Assembly: GCA_963746275.1 (NCBI GenBank)
Contig: CAVVAX010000046.1
Span: forward strand, 51,846 to 115,845
DNA length: 64,000 nt
Direction of reading: 5' to 3'
Source: JAEULH01 sp963746275
GTDB lineage: Bacteria; Pseudomonadota; Alphaproteobacteria; Rhodospirillales; Defluviicoccaceae
Shown: positions 29,327 to 39,229 of the stretch, piece by piece
Layout of the letters: each line of letters begins with the position of its first letter
Numbering within the stretch: the stretch's first letter is position 1
The notes under the pieces: generated by a model
What the model saw: the letters and a program-made list of their open reading frames with translations, nothing else
Database searches by the model: none
What the model was told of the DNA's origin: nothing
Made by a program: the position numbers and the translations under genes

Positions 29327-30339
29327 GTGCTGCAAGCTCCGTGCGGCGACTGGCTGAGGCCCACGGCCTCGGGCCTGTGGTGCGAGCCGGGGCGGTTCTT
29401 CATCGACCCGCACCGCGGCGCCGAGCGCGCCGTCATCACCCATGGCCACGCCGATCATGCCCGCCCCGGCAACACCAGTGTGCTGGCGACGCCGGAGACG
29501 GCGGCGATCATGCGGGCGCGCTACGGCAATGATAGCGGCGCGATCGAGGAGCTTGCTTACGGTGAAGGGCGGCGGGTCGGCGACGCCATGCGTCCGCTTC
29601 GTCCCGGCCGGGCATATCCTCGGCAGCGCCCAGGTGGTCATCGAGCACGCGGGAAAGCGCGTCGTCGTGTCCGGGGACTACAAACGCCGGTCGGATCCCA
29701 CCTGCGCCGGCTTCGAGGTGGTGGCCTGCGACGTCTTCATCACCGAGGCGACCTTCGCCCTGCCGGTGTTTCGCCATCCCCCGGCCGAGCATGAGATCGA
29801 ACGCCTGCTGGCGTCGCTGCGCACGTTCCCCGACCGCGCCCACCTCATCGGCGTCTATGCGCTGGGCAAGTGCCAGCGGCTGATCATGCTGCTGCGCCAG
29901 GCCGGCTATGACCGGCCGATCTGGCTGCACGGCGGCGCTCGTCGCGCTGTGCACGCTCTATTCCCGCGTCGGCCTCGACCTCGGCGACCTGCGCCAGGCG
30001 GCGGGGGCAGGGCGCAAGGATCTGGCGGGCGAGATCGTGCTGTGCCCGCCTTCGGCACTTGCCGACCGCTGGGCGCGCGCCTTTCCCGAGGCGCTGACCG
30101 GGATGGCCTCCGGCTGGATGGGGATCCGCCAGCGGGTGCGCCAGCGCGGCGTCGAGCTGCCGCTCGCCATTTCCGATCATGCCGACTGGGACGAGTTGAC
30201 GGCGACGCTCGAAGATGTGGGCGCGCCCGAGGTTCTCGTCACCCACGGCGCCGAGGAGGCACTGGTGCACTATGCCAGCCAGCGAGGCCTGCGCGCCCGC
30301 GCCCTGGCTCTGACCGGCTACGAGGGCGAGGGCGAGTGA
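29327..30339 (+). CDS. Ligase-associated MBL-fold DNA exonuclease, frameshifted
   Basis: A metallo-beta-lactamase/beta-CASP nuclease with metal motif THGHADHARPG (HxHxDH) near the start. After a shift near 29590 comes RFVPAGHILGSAQVVIEHAG and SGDYKRRSDPTC. After a second near 29935 comes ALVALCTLYSRVGLDLGDLR, ending LPLAISDHADWDEL and VLVTHG. This matches the exonuclease that accompanies the ATP-dependent ligase and Lhr-like helicase. The start is GTG 29327 (MLQAPCGDWLRPT). Its stop overlaps the ligase start (GTGA). Confidence 0.9.
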
Positions 30340-31982
30340 GGGCCTTCGCCGATCTGCTCGAGAGCCTCGCCTTTGCTCCGCAGCGCAACGCCAAGCTGCG
30401 GCTGATGGGCCGCTACTTCGCGCAAGAGCCGGATCCGCATCGAGGCTACGGCCTCGCCGCGTTGACGGGCGGTCTCAGCTTCACCGAGGCGAAGCCGGCA
30501 TTAATCCGGGCGCTGGTCACCGCCCGGGTCGATCCGGTGCTGTTCGCAATGTCCTACGATTACGTCGGCGACCTGGCCGAGACGGCGGCGCTGATCTGGC
30601 CGGCCGCGGCCGAGGCGCCTCCGCCGCCGACTTTGGCCGAGGTGGTGGAGACGCTGGCGGCGGCATCGCGCAGCGAGGTTCCGGCGCTGGTCGAACGCTG
30701 GCTTGACGCGCTGGATGCAAGCGGCCGCTTCGCCTTGCTCAAGCTGATCACCGGCGGCCTGCGCGTCGGCGTCTCCGCCAGGCTGGCGAAGACGGCGATC
30801 GCCGTCTACGGCAGCGTGCCGCTCGACGAGGTGGAGGAGCTGTGGCACGGGCTACGGCCGCCTTACGCCGAGCTCTTCGCCTGGGTCGAGGGGCGGGCGC
30901 CGCGGCCGGACGTCGGCGCCGGGGTCGGCTTCCGGCCGCTGATGCTGGCGAACCCGCTGGACGAGGCCGAGCTGCCGCGGCTCGATCCGGCCGCCTACGC
31001 TTGCGAGTGGAAATGGGACGGCATCCGTGTGCAGCTCGCCGCCGCGGCCGGCGCGGCGCGGCTGTTCTCGCGCACCGGCGACGACATCGCCGCGAGCTTT
31101 CCGGACGTGCTCGCTGGCGTCGATTTCGAGGCGACGCTCGACGGCGAGCTGCTCGTGGCCCGCGATGGCATCGTCGCGCCGTTCAACGACCTGCAGCAGC
31201 GGCTCGGCCGCAAGCTGGTGAGCAAGGCAATGCTTTCGCGCTACCCGGCGCACGTGCGCCTCTACGACATCCTGTTCGAGGGCAGCAATGACCTGCGCGG
31301 CCTGCCATTTGTCGAGCGCCGCCTCAGGCTCGAGCGCTGGTTCGAGGCAACCCGTCCGCCGCGCATGGACCTCTCGCCGATGGTCGAGTTTGGCGACTGG
31401 GCCGAGCTCGCGGAGATCAGGGCGAGCGCCCGGGCGTCGGGGATCGAGGGCCTGATGCTCAAGCGCCGCGACAGCGCTTACGTCGCCGGCAGGCCCAAGG
31501 GGCCCTGGTTCAAATGGAAGCGCGATCCGCTGACCGCCGACTGCGTGCTGATGTATGCCCAGCGCGGCCACGGCAAGCGCTCGTCGTTCTACTCGGACTA
31601 CACCTTCGGCTGCTGGCGCGAGGGCGAAGGCGCTGGCGACGCGGCGGGCGCGGCGGAACTGGTCCCGGTCGGCAAAGCCTACTCTGGCTTCACCGACGCC
31701 GAGCTGGTCCAGCTCGACCGCTGGATCCGCAGGAACACCATCGACCGCTTCGGTCCGGTGCGTGTGGTCACCCCGGCGCTGGTCCTGGAGATCGCCTTCG
31801 ACGCCGTCCAGGCCTCGACCCGACACAAGTCCGGCGTGGCTATGCGCTTTCCGCGCGTGCATCGGATCCGCTGGGACAAGCCGGCGGCCGAGGCCGACCG
31901 GCTGGAGACGCTGGAGGCGCTGGTGGAACGGGCGCTGGACCGCTCAGCCGAGGACGGCGGAAATCTGACGCTCAGCGGCTGA
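30336..31982 (+). CDS. ATP-dependent DNA ligase
   Basis: This is a 548-aa ligase with an N-terminal DNA-binding domain, an adenylation domain with nucleophile Lys226 in EWKWDGIRVQ, DGELLV, EGLMLKRRDSAYVAG and KGPWFKWKRDP, and an OB-fold C-terminus. It seals nicks using ATP and completes a four-gene repair cassette with pdeM, helicase and exonuclease. The GTG start at 30336 overlaps the exonuclease stop. It has no fused polymerase or nuclease domain, so it is not a canonical LigD. Confidence 0.93.
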   Translation: MRAFADLLESLAFAPQRNAKLRLMGRYFAQEPDPHRGYGLAALTGGLSFTEAKPALIRALVTARVDPVLFAMSYDYVGDLAETAALIWPAAAEAPPPPTLAEVVETLAAASRSEVPALVERWLDALDASGRFALLKLITGGLRVGVSARLAKTAIAVYGSVPLDEVEELWHGLRPPYAELFAWVEGRAPRPDVGAGVGFRPLMLANPLDEAELPRLDPAAYACEWKWDGIRVQLAAAAGAARLFSRTGDDIAASFPDVLAGVDFEATLDGELLVARDGIVAPFNDLQQRLGRKLVSKAMLSRYPAHVRLYDILFEGSNDLRGLPFVERRLRLERWFEATRPPRMDLSPMVEFGDWAELAEIRASARASGIEGLMLKRRDSAYVAGRPKGPWFKWKRDPLTADCVLMYAQRGHGKRSSFYSDYTFGCWREGEGAGDAAGAAELVPVGKAYSGFTDAELVQLDRWIRRNTIDRFGPVRVVTPALVLEIAFDAVQASTRHKSGVAMRFPRVHRIRWDKPAAEADRLETLEALVERALDRSAEDGGNLTLSG

Positions 31983-32107
31983 TAATGCTGGTCAGCCGGT
32001 TGCCCCAATTGATATACAATACAGTCAGCGGTGACCGTCCTTATGAACACGACGATGGGCGGCGACCGCGAAACAAAGTCTAAACATTCCAAGGAGGGGA
32101 AACGTTT

Positions 32108-32557
32108 ATGCTCCGTATAAGCTGGATTCTCGTCTGGGCACTGTTGGTGACGACTGGATTCGGCACGGCAATGGCCGCCGAGGAATATGGCACGCCGGCA
32201 GAGGCCAAGGCGATGCTGGAGAAGGCCGTCGCTGCCGTCAAGCAGGATGAGCAAAAGGCGCTGGCAATGTTCAGCAAGGGCGAAGGCGGCTTCAAGGACA
32301 AGGATCTTTATCCCTATTGTGGCGGCCCCGACGGCAACTTCACCGCCCACCCGACGCTGGTCGGCAAGAGCCTGAAGGACCTGCAGGACAAGAGCGGCAA
32401 GACCTTCGGCGGCGAGATCTATGCCGCGGCGCAGGAAGGCAAGATCACCGAGGTTCCCTACATGTGGCCGCGGCCGGGCGGAACCGAGCCGGTGCAGAAG
32501 GTCGCTTACGTGACCAAGGTCGACGATCAGGTCTGCGCCGTCGGCTACTACAAGTAG
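32108..32557 (+). CDS. Secreted single Cache-domain (sCache_2) protein
   Basis: This is a 149-aa protein with a signal peptide cleaved after AMAA. It holds one Cache domain with the hallmark order AKAMLEKAVAAVK, YPYCGGPDGNFTAHP, VGKSLKDL and EVPYMWPRPG, ending VCAVGYYK. Cache domains bind small ligands and are usually the sensor part of chemoreceptors or kinases; here the domain stands alone in the periplasm. AAGGAGGGGAAACGTTT gives a strong ribosome site. A TATACAAT box near 32011 may be part of its promoter. An intrinsic terminator follows. Confidence 0.85.
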   Translation: MLRISWILVWALLVTTGFGTAMAAEEYGTPAEAKAMLEKAVAAVKQDEQKALAMFSKGEGGFKDKDLYPYCGGPDGNFTAHPTLVGKSLKDLQDKSGKTFGGEIYAAAQEGKITEVPYMWPRPGGTEPVQKVAYVTKVDDQVCAVGYYK

Positions 32558-32660
32558 CGGCAAGACCTAAGCCCAGGGAGTCGCGGCAAGCGGGCGGGAA
32601 GGCAAACAAGCCCGTGCAAGCAAGCCCGTAAGGATCGCAATCCCTGCGAGATGCTCGTGC

Positions 32661-32690
32661 AGCCCCGGCCCCGCCGGGGCTTTTGTTTTG
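32661..32690 (+). terminator. Rho-independent terminator after the Cache gene
   Basis: GCCCCGGC (32662-32669), loop CCC, GCCGGGGC (32673-32680), then TTTTGTTTTG. This is an 8-bp GC stem with a T-rich tail 104 bp after the stop codon, the clearest intrinsic terminator in the window. Confidence 0.9.
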
Positions 32691-32956
32691 CGCGCCAGGC
32701 ACGACGCGTGCGGTGACGGCCCTGGTTGTCTCGCTGTGGGCCGCGGCGGCCGACCTGGACGTGGACGTGCTTTACGGGCCCTGGTTATGGCAACCGTTGG
32801 CCGAAAACCGAGGGCGTCGGCGCGAGGCGGTCAGAAGGCAGCTGCAAGCAAAGTCACTGGCCCGCTCTCGCGGAGCCGTCGTCCTGAACTCGCCATGCGT
32901 CATCCCAGCGCTTGTCCAGCTCGTCCCGGTGGGGTCACTGAAGACGTGGATGGCGT

Positions 32957-33076
32957 GGCAAGCACGGCCCTGAGAAGCACGGCCTTGGCAAGCACGGCCC
33001 TGAGAGGCACGGCCCTGAGAGCACGGCCCTGAGAAGCACGGCCCTGAGAGGCACGGCCCTGAGAGGCACGGCCGTG
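32957..33076. repeat. Tandem array of eight ~15-bp units (consensus GARGCACGGCCCTGA)
   Basis: Units such as GCAAGCACGGCCCTGA, GAAGCACGGCCTTG and GAGGCACGGCCCTGA follow one another without spacers; one is a base short and two a base long. The array ends in GGCACGGCCGTGA. Forward translation in one frame gives TALRSTALASTALRGTAL, a five-residue periodicity like pentapeptide repeats, but there is no gene context around it. Confidence 0.8.
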
Positions 33077-33184
33077 ACTGGACCGGGTTCACGAACCAGG
33101 ACCAGCGTCGTCATCAACTCCGTCGCAGAGCCGGCGTCCCGACTGAGCGAGACCGCCACCCTTTTCAGCAGCCTGCTAAAAACG

Positions 33185-33364
33185 TGGATCGCCGCAACAC
33201 GTGAATCAACACGTGCAGCGATGACGGAAGATGGTCCGGCCTTGGGGCCGCGGTCCATGTGGCGGTGCCGTCGCCGTCCCCCCTACGTCACCCGCGGGCT
33301 TGTCCCCGCGGGTCCATGGAAGACGTCGATCGCCGCAACGAGTGTCAGCGAGTGCGGCGATGAC
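33185..33364. repeat. Hairpin repeats of the GTCA...TCCA family
   Basis: Unit 33287-33316 reads GTCA, CCCGCGG, loop GCTTGTC, CCGCGGG, TCCA. Longer relatives at 33185-33225 and about 33326-33364 have TCGCCGC/GCGGCGA-type arms with larger loops and end in TGAC. They flank one another in alternating orientation. Confidence 0.65.
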
Positions 33365-33695
33365 GGTTAAGATCCGATCGTCATTGCCAGCCGCTCCATC
33401 GGGGTGATGTGCTCAGTCCAGGAAAATGGTCGTGGCTGCGGATGTGGTTGCGCCTGTGGGCAACGCTGCGGCACGGCATTGTAGAGGCGGGCTCGCCAGC
33501 CGCGCTCAGCACTCTCGTACTTCGTCGGGCCGCATCCCGTTTACGGCTAGGTCCGTTTTTGACCGCGGTCCGTTACTGCCCGAGATCCTTTTATACCGCC
33601 GCGAACGCGGTCATGACGGCACGGCATTGCAGAGGCGCGCTTGCCGGTGACGGGCCGGGTTGTTCCGGCCGCACGGGCTCATGGCGGGGTCAGCG

Positions 33696-35214
33696 TCAGT
33701 AGGCGTTCTTGCTGGTCCAGCCGATGAAGGCGGTCATCACCAGGATCTTAAAGTCGAACCACAACGACCAGTTCTCGATGTAGTAGACGTCGTGCTCGAA
33801 GCGCAGGCGCATCTTCTCCAGCGTGTCGGTCTCGCCGCGGAAGCCGTTGACCTGCGCCCAGCCAGTGATGCCGGGTTTGACCTTGTGCCGCCAGTGGTAG
33901 TCGCCAATCAGGACGGCGTACTTCTTATTGTGCTCGACCGCGTGCGGCCTCGGTCCGATCAGGGACATCTCGCCGCGGATGACGTTGAACAGCTGCGGCA
34001 GCTCGTCGAGGCTGGTGCGCCTCAGGAAGCGGCCGACGCGGGTGACGCGCGGATCGTTCTTGGTCGCCTGCGGGACGCCATCTTCCGGCGGTCGATTGTG
34101 GTACATGGAACGGAACTTGTAGACGACGATCACCTCGTTGTTGAAGCCGTAGCGCTTCTGCCGGAACAGCAACGGGCCGGGACTGTCGAGGCGGATGGCC
34201 ATCGCGATCAGCATCATCAGCGGCGAGAGCAGCAGCAGGGCGACGGTGCTGATGACCCGGTCCTCGACCCGCTTGAGGATCCCGCTCCAGCCGGTCAGCG
34301 GCGCCGAGGCGATCTCGAGGACCGACATGCCGGCGAGCTGCTGCTCGCGGTGCTGCTGGAAGTGGTAGCCGATCAGGTCGGAGCCGAGGTAGATGTGGAC
34401 CGGCAACGCCCGCAGCTTGCTGATGATGTCGATCAACCGCGAGTCGGCGCTCCAGGGCAGGGTGATGACCACGTCCTGGACGTGGCCACGGCGCACGTAG
34501 CTGACCAGATCGTCGAGGTTGCCGAGCACCGAGAAGCCGTCGATCTCCTCGGTGATGCGCGTCCGCCGGTCGTCGAAGATGCCGATGATGCGCTTCCACG
34601 GCGCATCCTCCCGGCGCAGCCGCTCGACCAGGTGCTTCGCCTGGCCGCTGGCGCCGACGATAGCGATGTTGCGCACCAGCGTGCCGCGGCGGGCGAGGCT
34701 GCCGATGACCTGCTTGGCTCCGCCGCGCAGGGCGAACATCAGCACCGTCGAGCCGACGAAGGTGGCGACGAACCAGGCGCTGCGGTACTGGCTGGAGATC
34801 TTGAGAACGACGGCCAGCACGAAGATGACCAGCGCGCTGAGGAGCACCATCTGCCGCATGCGGTCGGGCCAGGCGACGAGGGTGTTGAAGTCGTAGAGGC
34901 CGGCGTAATGGAAGAAGCTGACGGTCAGCACGATGCTGACGGCGATCGCGTTGAGGTAGACCTGAAAGAACCCCGAGTCCCAGCCCAGCAGGAAGTGGTA
35001 GGCAATGACGCCCGGCGAGGGCGATGGCGCTGGCGTCGATCAGGCGGACGATCCCCGAGACGACGCTTTCGGAGACGGAGAACTGGCGCCGCGCCGGCGG
35101 AATGCCGGAGTCTTCATCCGCCTCCGCGCCGGGTCGAACGAACGTTTCGATGGAACTTACTCGCCTTGGGGTGGGGTCAACCCGCTCGCGTAGAGCGGAC
35201 GTGGCGTTCGGCAT
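33696..35214 (-). CDS. Polyprenyl (undecaprenyl-phosphate) hexose-1-phosphate transferase, WcaJ-like, frameshifted
   Basis: The N-terminus (MPNATSALRERVDPTPRR) leads to several membrane segments and a Rossmann-like CoA-binding domain (IAIVGASGQAKHLVERL). The C-terminal bacterial sugar transferase domain has VYKFRSMYHN, SLDELPQLFNVIRGEMSLIG, PRPH and KPGITGWAQVNGFRGETDTL. It starts exopolysaccharide repeat units by moving a sugar phosphate onto undecaprenyl phosphate at the inner membrane. One extra base near 35005 breaks the frame between the N-terminus and first membrane segments. It lies beside the 36-46 kb sugar cassette and may prime its product. Confidence 0.9.
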
Positions 35215-35618
35215 GTTCTGAGGCCCGTTGTGACGGTCCGGAAGTTCCCGGATAGCGTGCACTCTTTTTTATCACAACATCCTGAGTTACGCCAGACCCC
35301 TCTCCCAGATCCCGCCCTGGTTGCGACGTGGCAGTGTTGCACCCGCACCCGTTGCCGCAACGCCATAAGCCTGAGCCGCCGCAACCTCGAGCTCAACCGA
35401 GGCCAAGTCGCGCCGCACGTGATCGCCAAGCCGATGTTCGCGCCATACCTACCGTTTTTCGGCTGCTGCTTCAATTGCGAACCCGGTCCCGCGCCGCCCC
35501 GGGCCGTGAGCCGGCCGATACGTGCTCCTTCGGCAACACCGGGAGCTTCAGGAGCGTCACCTGCGCAACCACCGCCGGGAGCGAGCGCCGCGCCGCGCCG
35601 GCGCCGCCGCGTCGCCGC
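35215..35618. other. Intergenic region upstream of the sugar transferase
   Basis: About 400 bp lie between the divergent-facing 5' end of the transferase and the 3' end of the small gene at 35619. Open frames across it have arginine/proline-rich compositions and no domain features. An AT-rich stretch at about 35260-35280 (CTTTTTTATCAC) may belong to the transferase promoter. Nothing else was recognised. Confidence 0.5.
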
Positions 35619-35891
35619 CTAACGCTTCACGAACTTGAAGAAACGGCTGACCTCGCCGTCCTTGGTCTGCTCCTGGTGGAGAAAGGCGAGCTTGTTCTCC
35701 TCGAACTTGGCGAACAGCTCGTCCCAGCTGATGTCGTCCAGCCCATCGGTTTCGCCCTGGAAGGCGATGCGGATGATCCCCGGATCCTTGCCGCCGTGCG
35801 TGCTGGCGACGGCTGCGGGCCGCCCGTCGCGGCTCTCGGCCCACTTGCGGATCGTCTCGTGGTCGGTGGTGGTCTTCGCCTCGTGACCCAT
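35619..35891 (-). CDS. Small conserved hypothetical protein
   Basis: This is a 90-aa protein, MGHEAKTTTDHETIRKWAES at the start, with GIIRIAFQGE, ISWDELFAKFEENKLAFLHQ and SRFFKFVKR at the end. I recall similar proteins in many bacteria (TTDHxTIRKWAExRxGxPAxV), sometimes mislabelled as branching enzymes; no function is established. It is charged and soluble, without signal peptide. Divergent from the sugar cassette starting at 36041. Confidence 0.75.
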   Translation of the reverse strand: MGHEAKTTTDHETIRKWAESRDGRPAAVASTHGGKDPGIIRIAFQGETDGLDDISWDELFAKFEENKLAFLHQEQTKDGEVSRFFKFVKR

Positions 35892-36040
35892 CGTCGTGTT
35901 CCTTTCCTATGTGACTGTGCCGCACGGCTGGAAACGCGACGCTGATGGCGCGGTTCCCTGTTGGAGCAGCGCACCAACTTTCGGCGGAACCATCGCATTC
36001 GACGCACTGTTAGTGGCTAGAACAAGAAGAGGGTTGACCG

Positions 36041-37148
36041 GTGCATGTTCTGATCACGGGGGGGGCCGGCTTCATCGGATCCCATGTTTGCGATGAACTG
36101 CTGCGCGGCGGCCACCGGGTGCGCGTCCTCGACAATCTGGATGCGCAGGTGCACGAGAGCCGGACACGCCCCGCGTATCTTGCCCGCGAAGCCGAGCTGA
36201 TCGTCGGCGACGTCCGCGACCGCGCCCAGGTTGACCAGGCGCTTGGCGGCGTCGATGCGGTCGTGCATCTGGCCGCCTGCGTCGGCGTCGGCCAGAGCAT
36301 GTACGAGATCGAGCGCTACACCGACGTCAACGACCTCGGCACCGCCGTCCTTCTCCAGGCGCTGAGCGAGCGCCCGGTCGCCCGCCTGGTCGTCGCCTCG
36401 TCGATGAGCATCTACGGCGAGGGGCTGATGGTCGACGCCGCCGGCGCGCTGCGCGATCAGGCGGAGCGGACCGCCGAGCAGCTTCGCCACGGTCGTTGGG
36501 AGCTCGAGGACGAGACCGGCGTGCCCCTGCGGCCGCTGCCGACGCCGGAGAGCAAGCGCCCGGCGCTGAGCTCGGTCTATGCGCTCGGCAAGTTCGCGCA
36601 GGAGCGCATGTGCCTGATCGTCGGCCGCGCCTACGGCATCAAGACGGTGGCGCTGCGGCTCTTCAACGTCTTCGGCACCCGCCAGGCGCTGTCCAACCCC
36701 TACACCGGGGTGCTCGCGATCTTCGCCTCGCGGCTCTTGAACAAGAAGCCGCCGCTGATCTTCGAGGACGGCGAGCAGCGGCGCGACTTCGTCCATGTCC
36801 GCGACGTCGCTCGCGCCTTCCGCCTGGCGCTGGAGAGCGACCGGGCGGTGGGCCACGCCATCAACATCGGCAGCGGCAGCAGCGTCACCATCCGCGAGGT
36901 CGCGCTCCGCCTAGCCGCCGCGCTGGGTAGCGACATCGCGCCGGTCACGACCGGCCGCTACCGCGTCGGCGACATCCGCCACTGCTTCGCCGACCCGACG
37001 CTGGCCGAACGCCTGCTTGGCTTCAGGGCCGAGGTTTCGCCGGAGGATGGCTTGGCGGAGCTGGTCAACTGGATCGCCAGCGAGGTCGGCCGTCGACCGC
37101 GTCGAGACGGCGCAGGACGAACTGGCGCGCCGGGGCCTCGTCGCATGA
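36041..37148 (+). CDS. NAD-dependent sugar-nucleotide epimerase/dehydratase (extended SDR), first gene of the sugar cassette
   Basis: The extended SDR has the NAD motif TGGAGFIGS, the catalytic YxxxK in SSVYALGKF and the sugar-nucleotide part LRLFNVFGTRQALSNPYTGV and RRDFVHVRDVARAF. About 367 aa. It resembles UDP-glucose/GDP-mannose-type epimerases; the exact substrate cannot be told. The start is GTG 36041 with AAGAGGG upstream. An extra base near 37088 shifts the frame, and the expected tail (VDRVETAQDELARRG) ends at 37146-37148, where ATGA joins it to the next gene. Confidence 0.88.
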
Positions 37149-39229
37149 ACCGAGGGCAGCGGATGGTCCACCGCGGCGACGTGGACTTCGCCTCGGGGCT
37201 CGGCCGCGTCGGCGTGGTCGAGTGGTTCCGTCCGGGCGAGCACGACCGCGTCGAGCAGCGTCCTTGCCGGTCTGGCCGCCATCGGCGTCGAGCGCCTGCG
37301 CACGGGCGTCTCCTGGGCGGACTACCACCGCGAGGGTGGTGCCGCCTGGTACGACTGGCTGCTGCCGCGGCTCGCCCGCGACGTCGAGGTGCTGCCTTGC
37401 TTCACCTACACGCCGCCGTCGCTCGGCATCGAGGCCAAGGCCTCGTCGCCGCCTCGCGACGCCAAGGCCTACGCCGACTTCCTCGACGTCATCGTCGGCC
37501 GCCACGGCCGCGGCTTCGAGTGGGTCGAGCTGTGGAACGAGCCCAACAACCTCAACAACTGGGACTGGCAGCTCGACTTCGAGTGGCACGTCTTCTCGGC
37601 GATGGTCGGCGGCGCCGCCTACTGGATGCGCTCGCTAGGAAAGAAGACGGTGCTCGGCGGCACCTGCCCGACGGACCCGCACTGGTTGCACCTGATGTGC
37701 CAGCGCGGGGTCATGGCCTACGTCGACGCGATCGGCGTACATGGCTTCCCGGGCACCTGGGACTCTGGAGGCGGCGTGGCGCGACTGGCCGGCGACCATC
37801 GAGGCCGCCAGGCATGCGGTCGCCGCGGAAGGGTTCGCGCCGGAGCTCTGGATCACCGAGGCCGGGTTCTCGACCTGGCGCCATGACGAGGCGGAGCAGC
37901 TTCGCCGCTTCGTCGCCGCCATGCGCTCGGACGCCGAGCGCGTCTACTGGTACTCCTACCAGGACCTGCACCCGGACCTCGCCAGCGAGGAAGGCTTTCA
38001 CTTCGACGAGCGTCACTACCACACCGGCATGGTCCGGACCGACGGCAGCGGCAAGCTCCTGTTTCGCGCGCTGGCCCGCGGCGCCGAAGGGGCCGAGGCG
38101 GTCACCCGCACTCTCGGCCCGGCACAGCTGCGCACCGCTCGGCCCGGCGTGCTCATCACCGGCGGCGCCGGCTTCATCGGCGCCAACATCGCCGACCGCC
38201 TGGCTCGTGCCGGCGAGCAGGTCATCATCTTCGACGCTCTCGCTCGCGACCACGTGGAGGAGAACATCGACTGGCTGGCCAGTCGCCACGGCGGCCGGGT
38301 GAGCTTCGTCAGCGGCGACGTGCGCGATCCCTACGCGGTGCAGGACGTGGTGGCACGCGCGAGCCGCGTCTTCCACCTCGCCGCGCAGGTGGCGGTGACG
38401 ACCAGCCTCTCCGACCCGCGCAGCGACTTCGCCATCAATGCCGGCGGGACGCTGAACGTGCTGGAGGCGATCCGCCGCAGGCCGCAGTCTGTGCCGCTGG
38501 TCTTCGCCTCGACCAACAAGGTCTACGGCCATCTCGAGACCGCCGCCGAGCTGCAGACGACCGCCGAGCGCACCGAGGCGATGGGCGCCTTCGCCAACGG
38601 CTTCGACGAGAGCCTGCCGCTCGACTTCTACAGCCCCTACGGCTGCTCGAAGGGCGCGGCCGACCAGTACGTCCTCGACTACGCCCGCATCTACGGCATC
38701 CCCACTGCGGTGCTTGCGGATGAGCTGCATCTATGGCCCCCGCCAGTTCGGGACCGAGGATCAGGGCTGGGTCGCGCACTTCCTCATCTCGGCGCTGCGC
38801 GACCAGCCGATCACGATCTACGGCGACGGCCGGCAGGTCCGCGACATCCTCTTCGTCGACGACGTCGTCGACGCCTTCCTGCTTGCGCAGAAGCACATCG
38901 GCGCCCTCAAAGGTCAGGCGTTCAACATCGGCGGCGGCCCTGACAACACCATCAGCCTGCTCGAGCTGATTGCCCTGATCGAGACGCTGACCGGCGTCGC
39001 TCCGGAGGTGCGCTTCGCCGAACCGAGGCCGGGTGACCAGCGCCTGTACGTTTCCAGCACCGGTAAGTTCACCGCCGCCACCGGTTGGCGGCCCAGGGTC
39101 GGGGTGATCGACGGCGTGCGCCGGCTCCTGCTGTGGCTGGAGAGCCGGTTCGGCGCGACTCCGGCGGCGCGCCCACGCGGCGCGGAGGATGCGGCTCCCG
39201 CGCTCGTGGCCAGCGGAGGCCGGGCATGA
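37145..39229 (+). CDS. Bifunctional protein: clan-A glycoside hydrolase fused to an NAD-dependent epimerase, frameshifted
   Basis: The N-terminal ~320 residues form a (beta/alpha)8 glycosidase with putative acid/base Glu in WVELWNEPNN and nucleophile Glu in LWITEAGFSTW, as in GH39/GH5-like enzymes. The same open frame continues through a linker (TRTLGPAQLRTARPG) into an extended SDR with TGGAGFIGANIADRL, YxxxK in YSPYGCSKG and IYGPRQFGTEDQGW. The linker has no stop, start or ribosome site, so the fusion is real at the sequence level. Frame changes lie near 37258, 37760 and 38715. Total is about 695 aa. The pairing suggests coupled trimming or release of a sugar and epimerisation, but this is inference. 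Confidence 0.85.

Larger units (their letters stand above)
32691..33695. other. 1-kb gene-free, repeat-rich intergenic region
   Basis: No convincing coding sequence was found here. The region holds eight tandem 15-bp units (32957-33076), hairpin repeats (33185-33225, 33287-33364) and a direct repeat of about 30 bp (CGGCACGGCATTG...GAGGCG at about 33471 and 33620). Short open frames exist in the tandem array because 15 is a multiple of three; they have no start context. Confidence 0.6.

Noticed and set aside
32957..33076. CRISPR array
   Set aside because: Units are only 15 bp, directly adjacent with no unique spacers, and there are no cas genes.
32935..33258. Pentapeptide-repeat protein gene in the tandem array
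   Set aside because: The five-residue periodicity follows automatically from a 15-bp repeat; there is no start context, no flanking domain, and units of altered length break the frame.
33660..35255. A 531-aa plus-strand open frame opposite the sugar transferase
   Set aside because: Shadow frame; the transferase motifs (FRSMY, DELPQLFNV) are on the minus strand.
35230..35622. Plus-strand 130-aa open frame (MTVRKFPDSVHSF...) upstream of the sugar cassette
   Set aside because: No ribosome site, ends in a proline/alanine/arginine run typical of non-coding high-GC DNA, and resembles no family.
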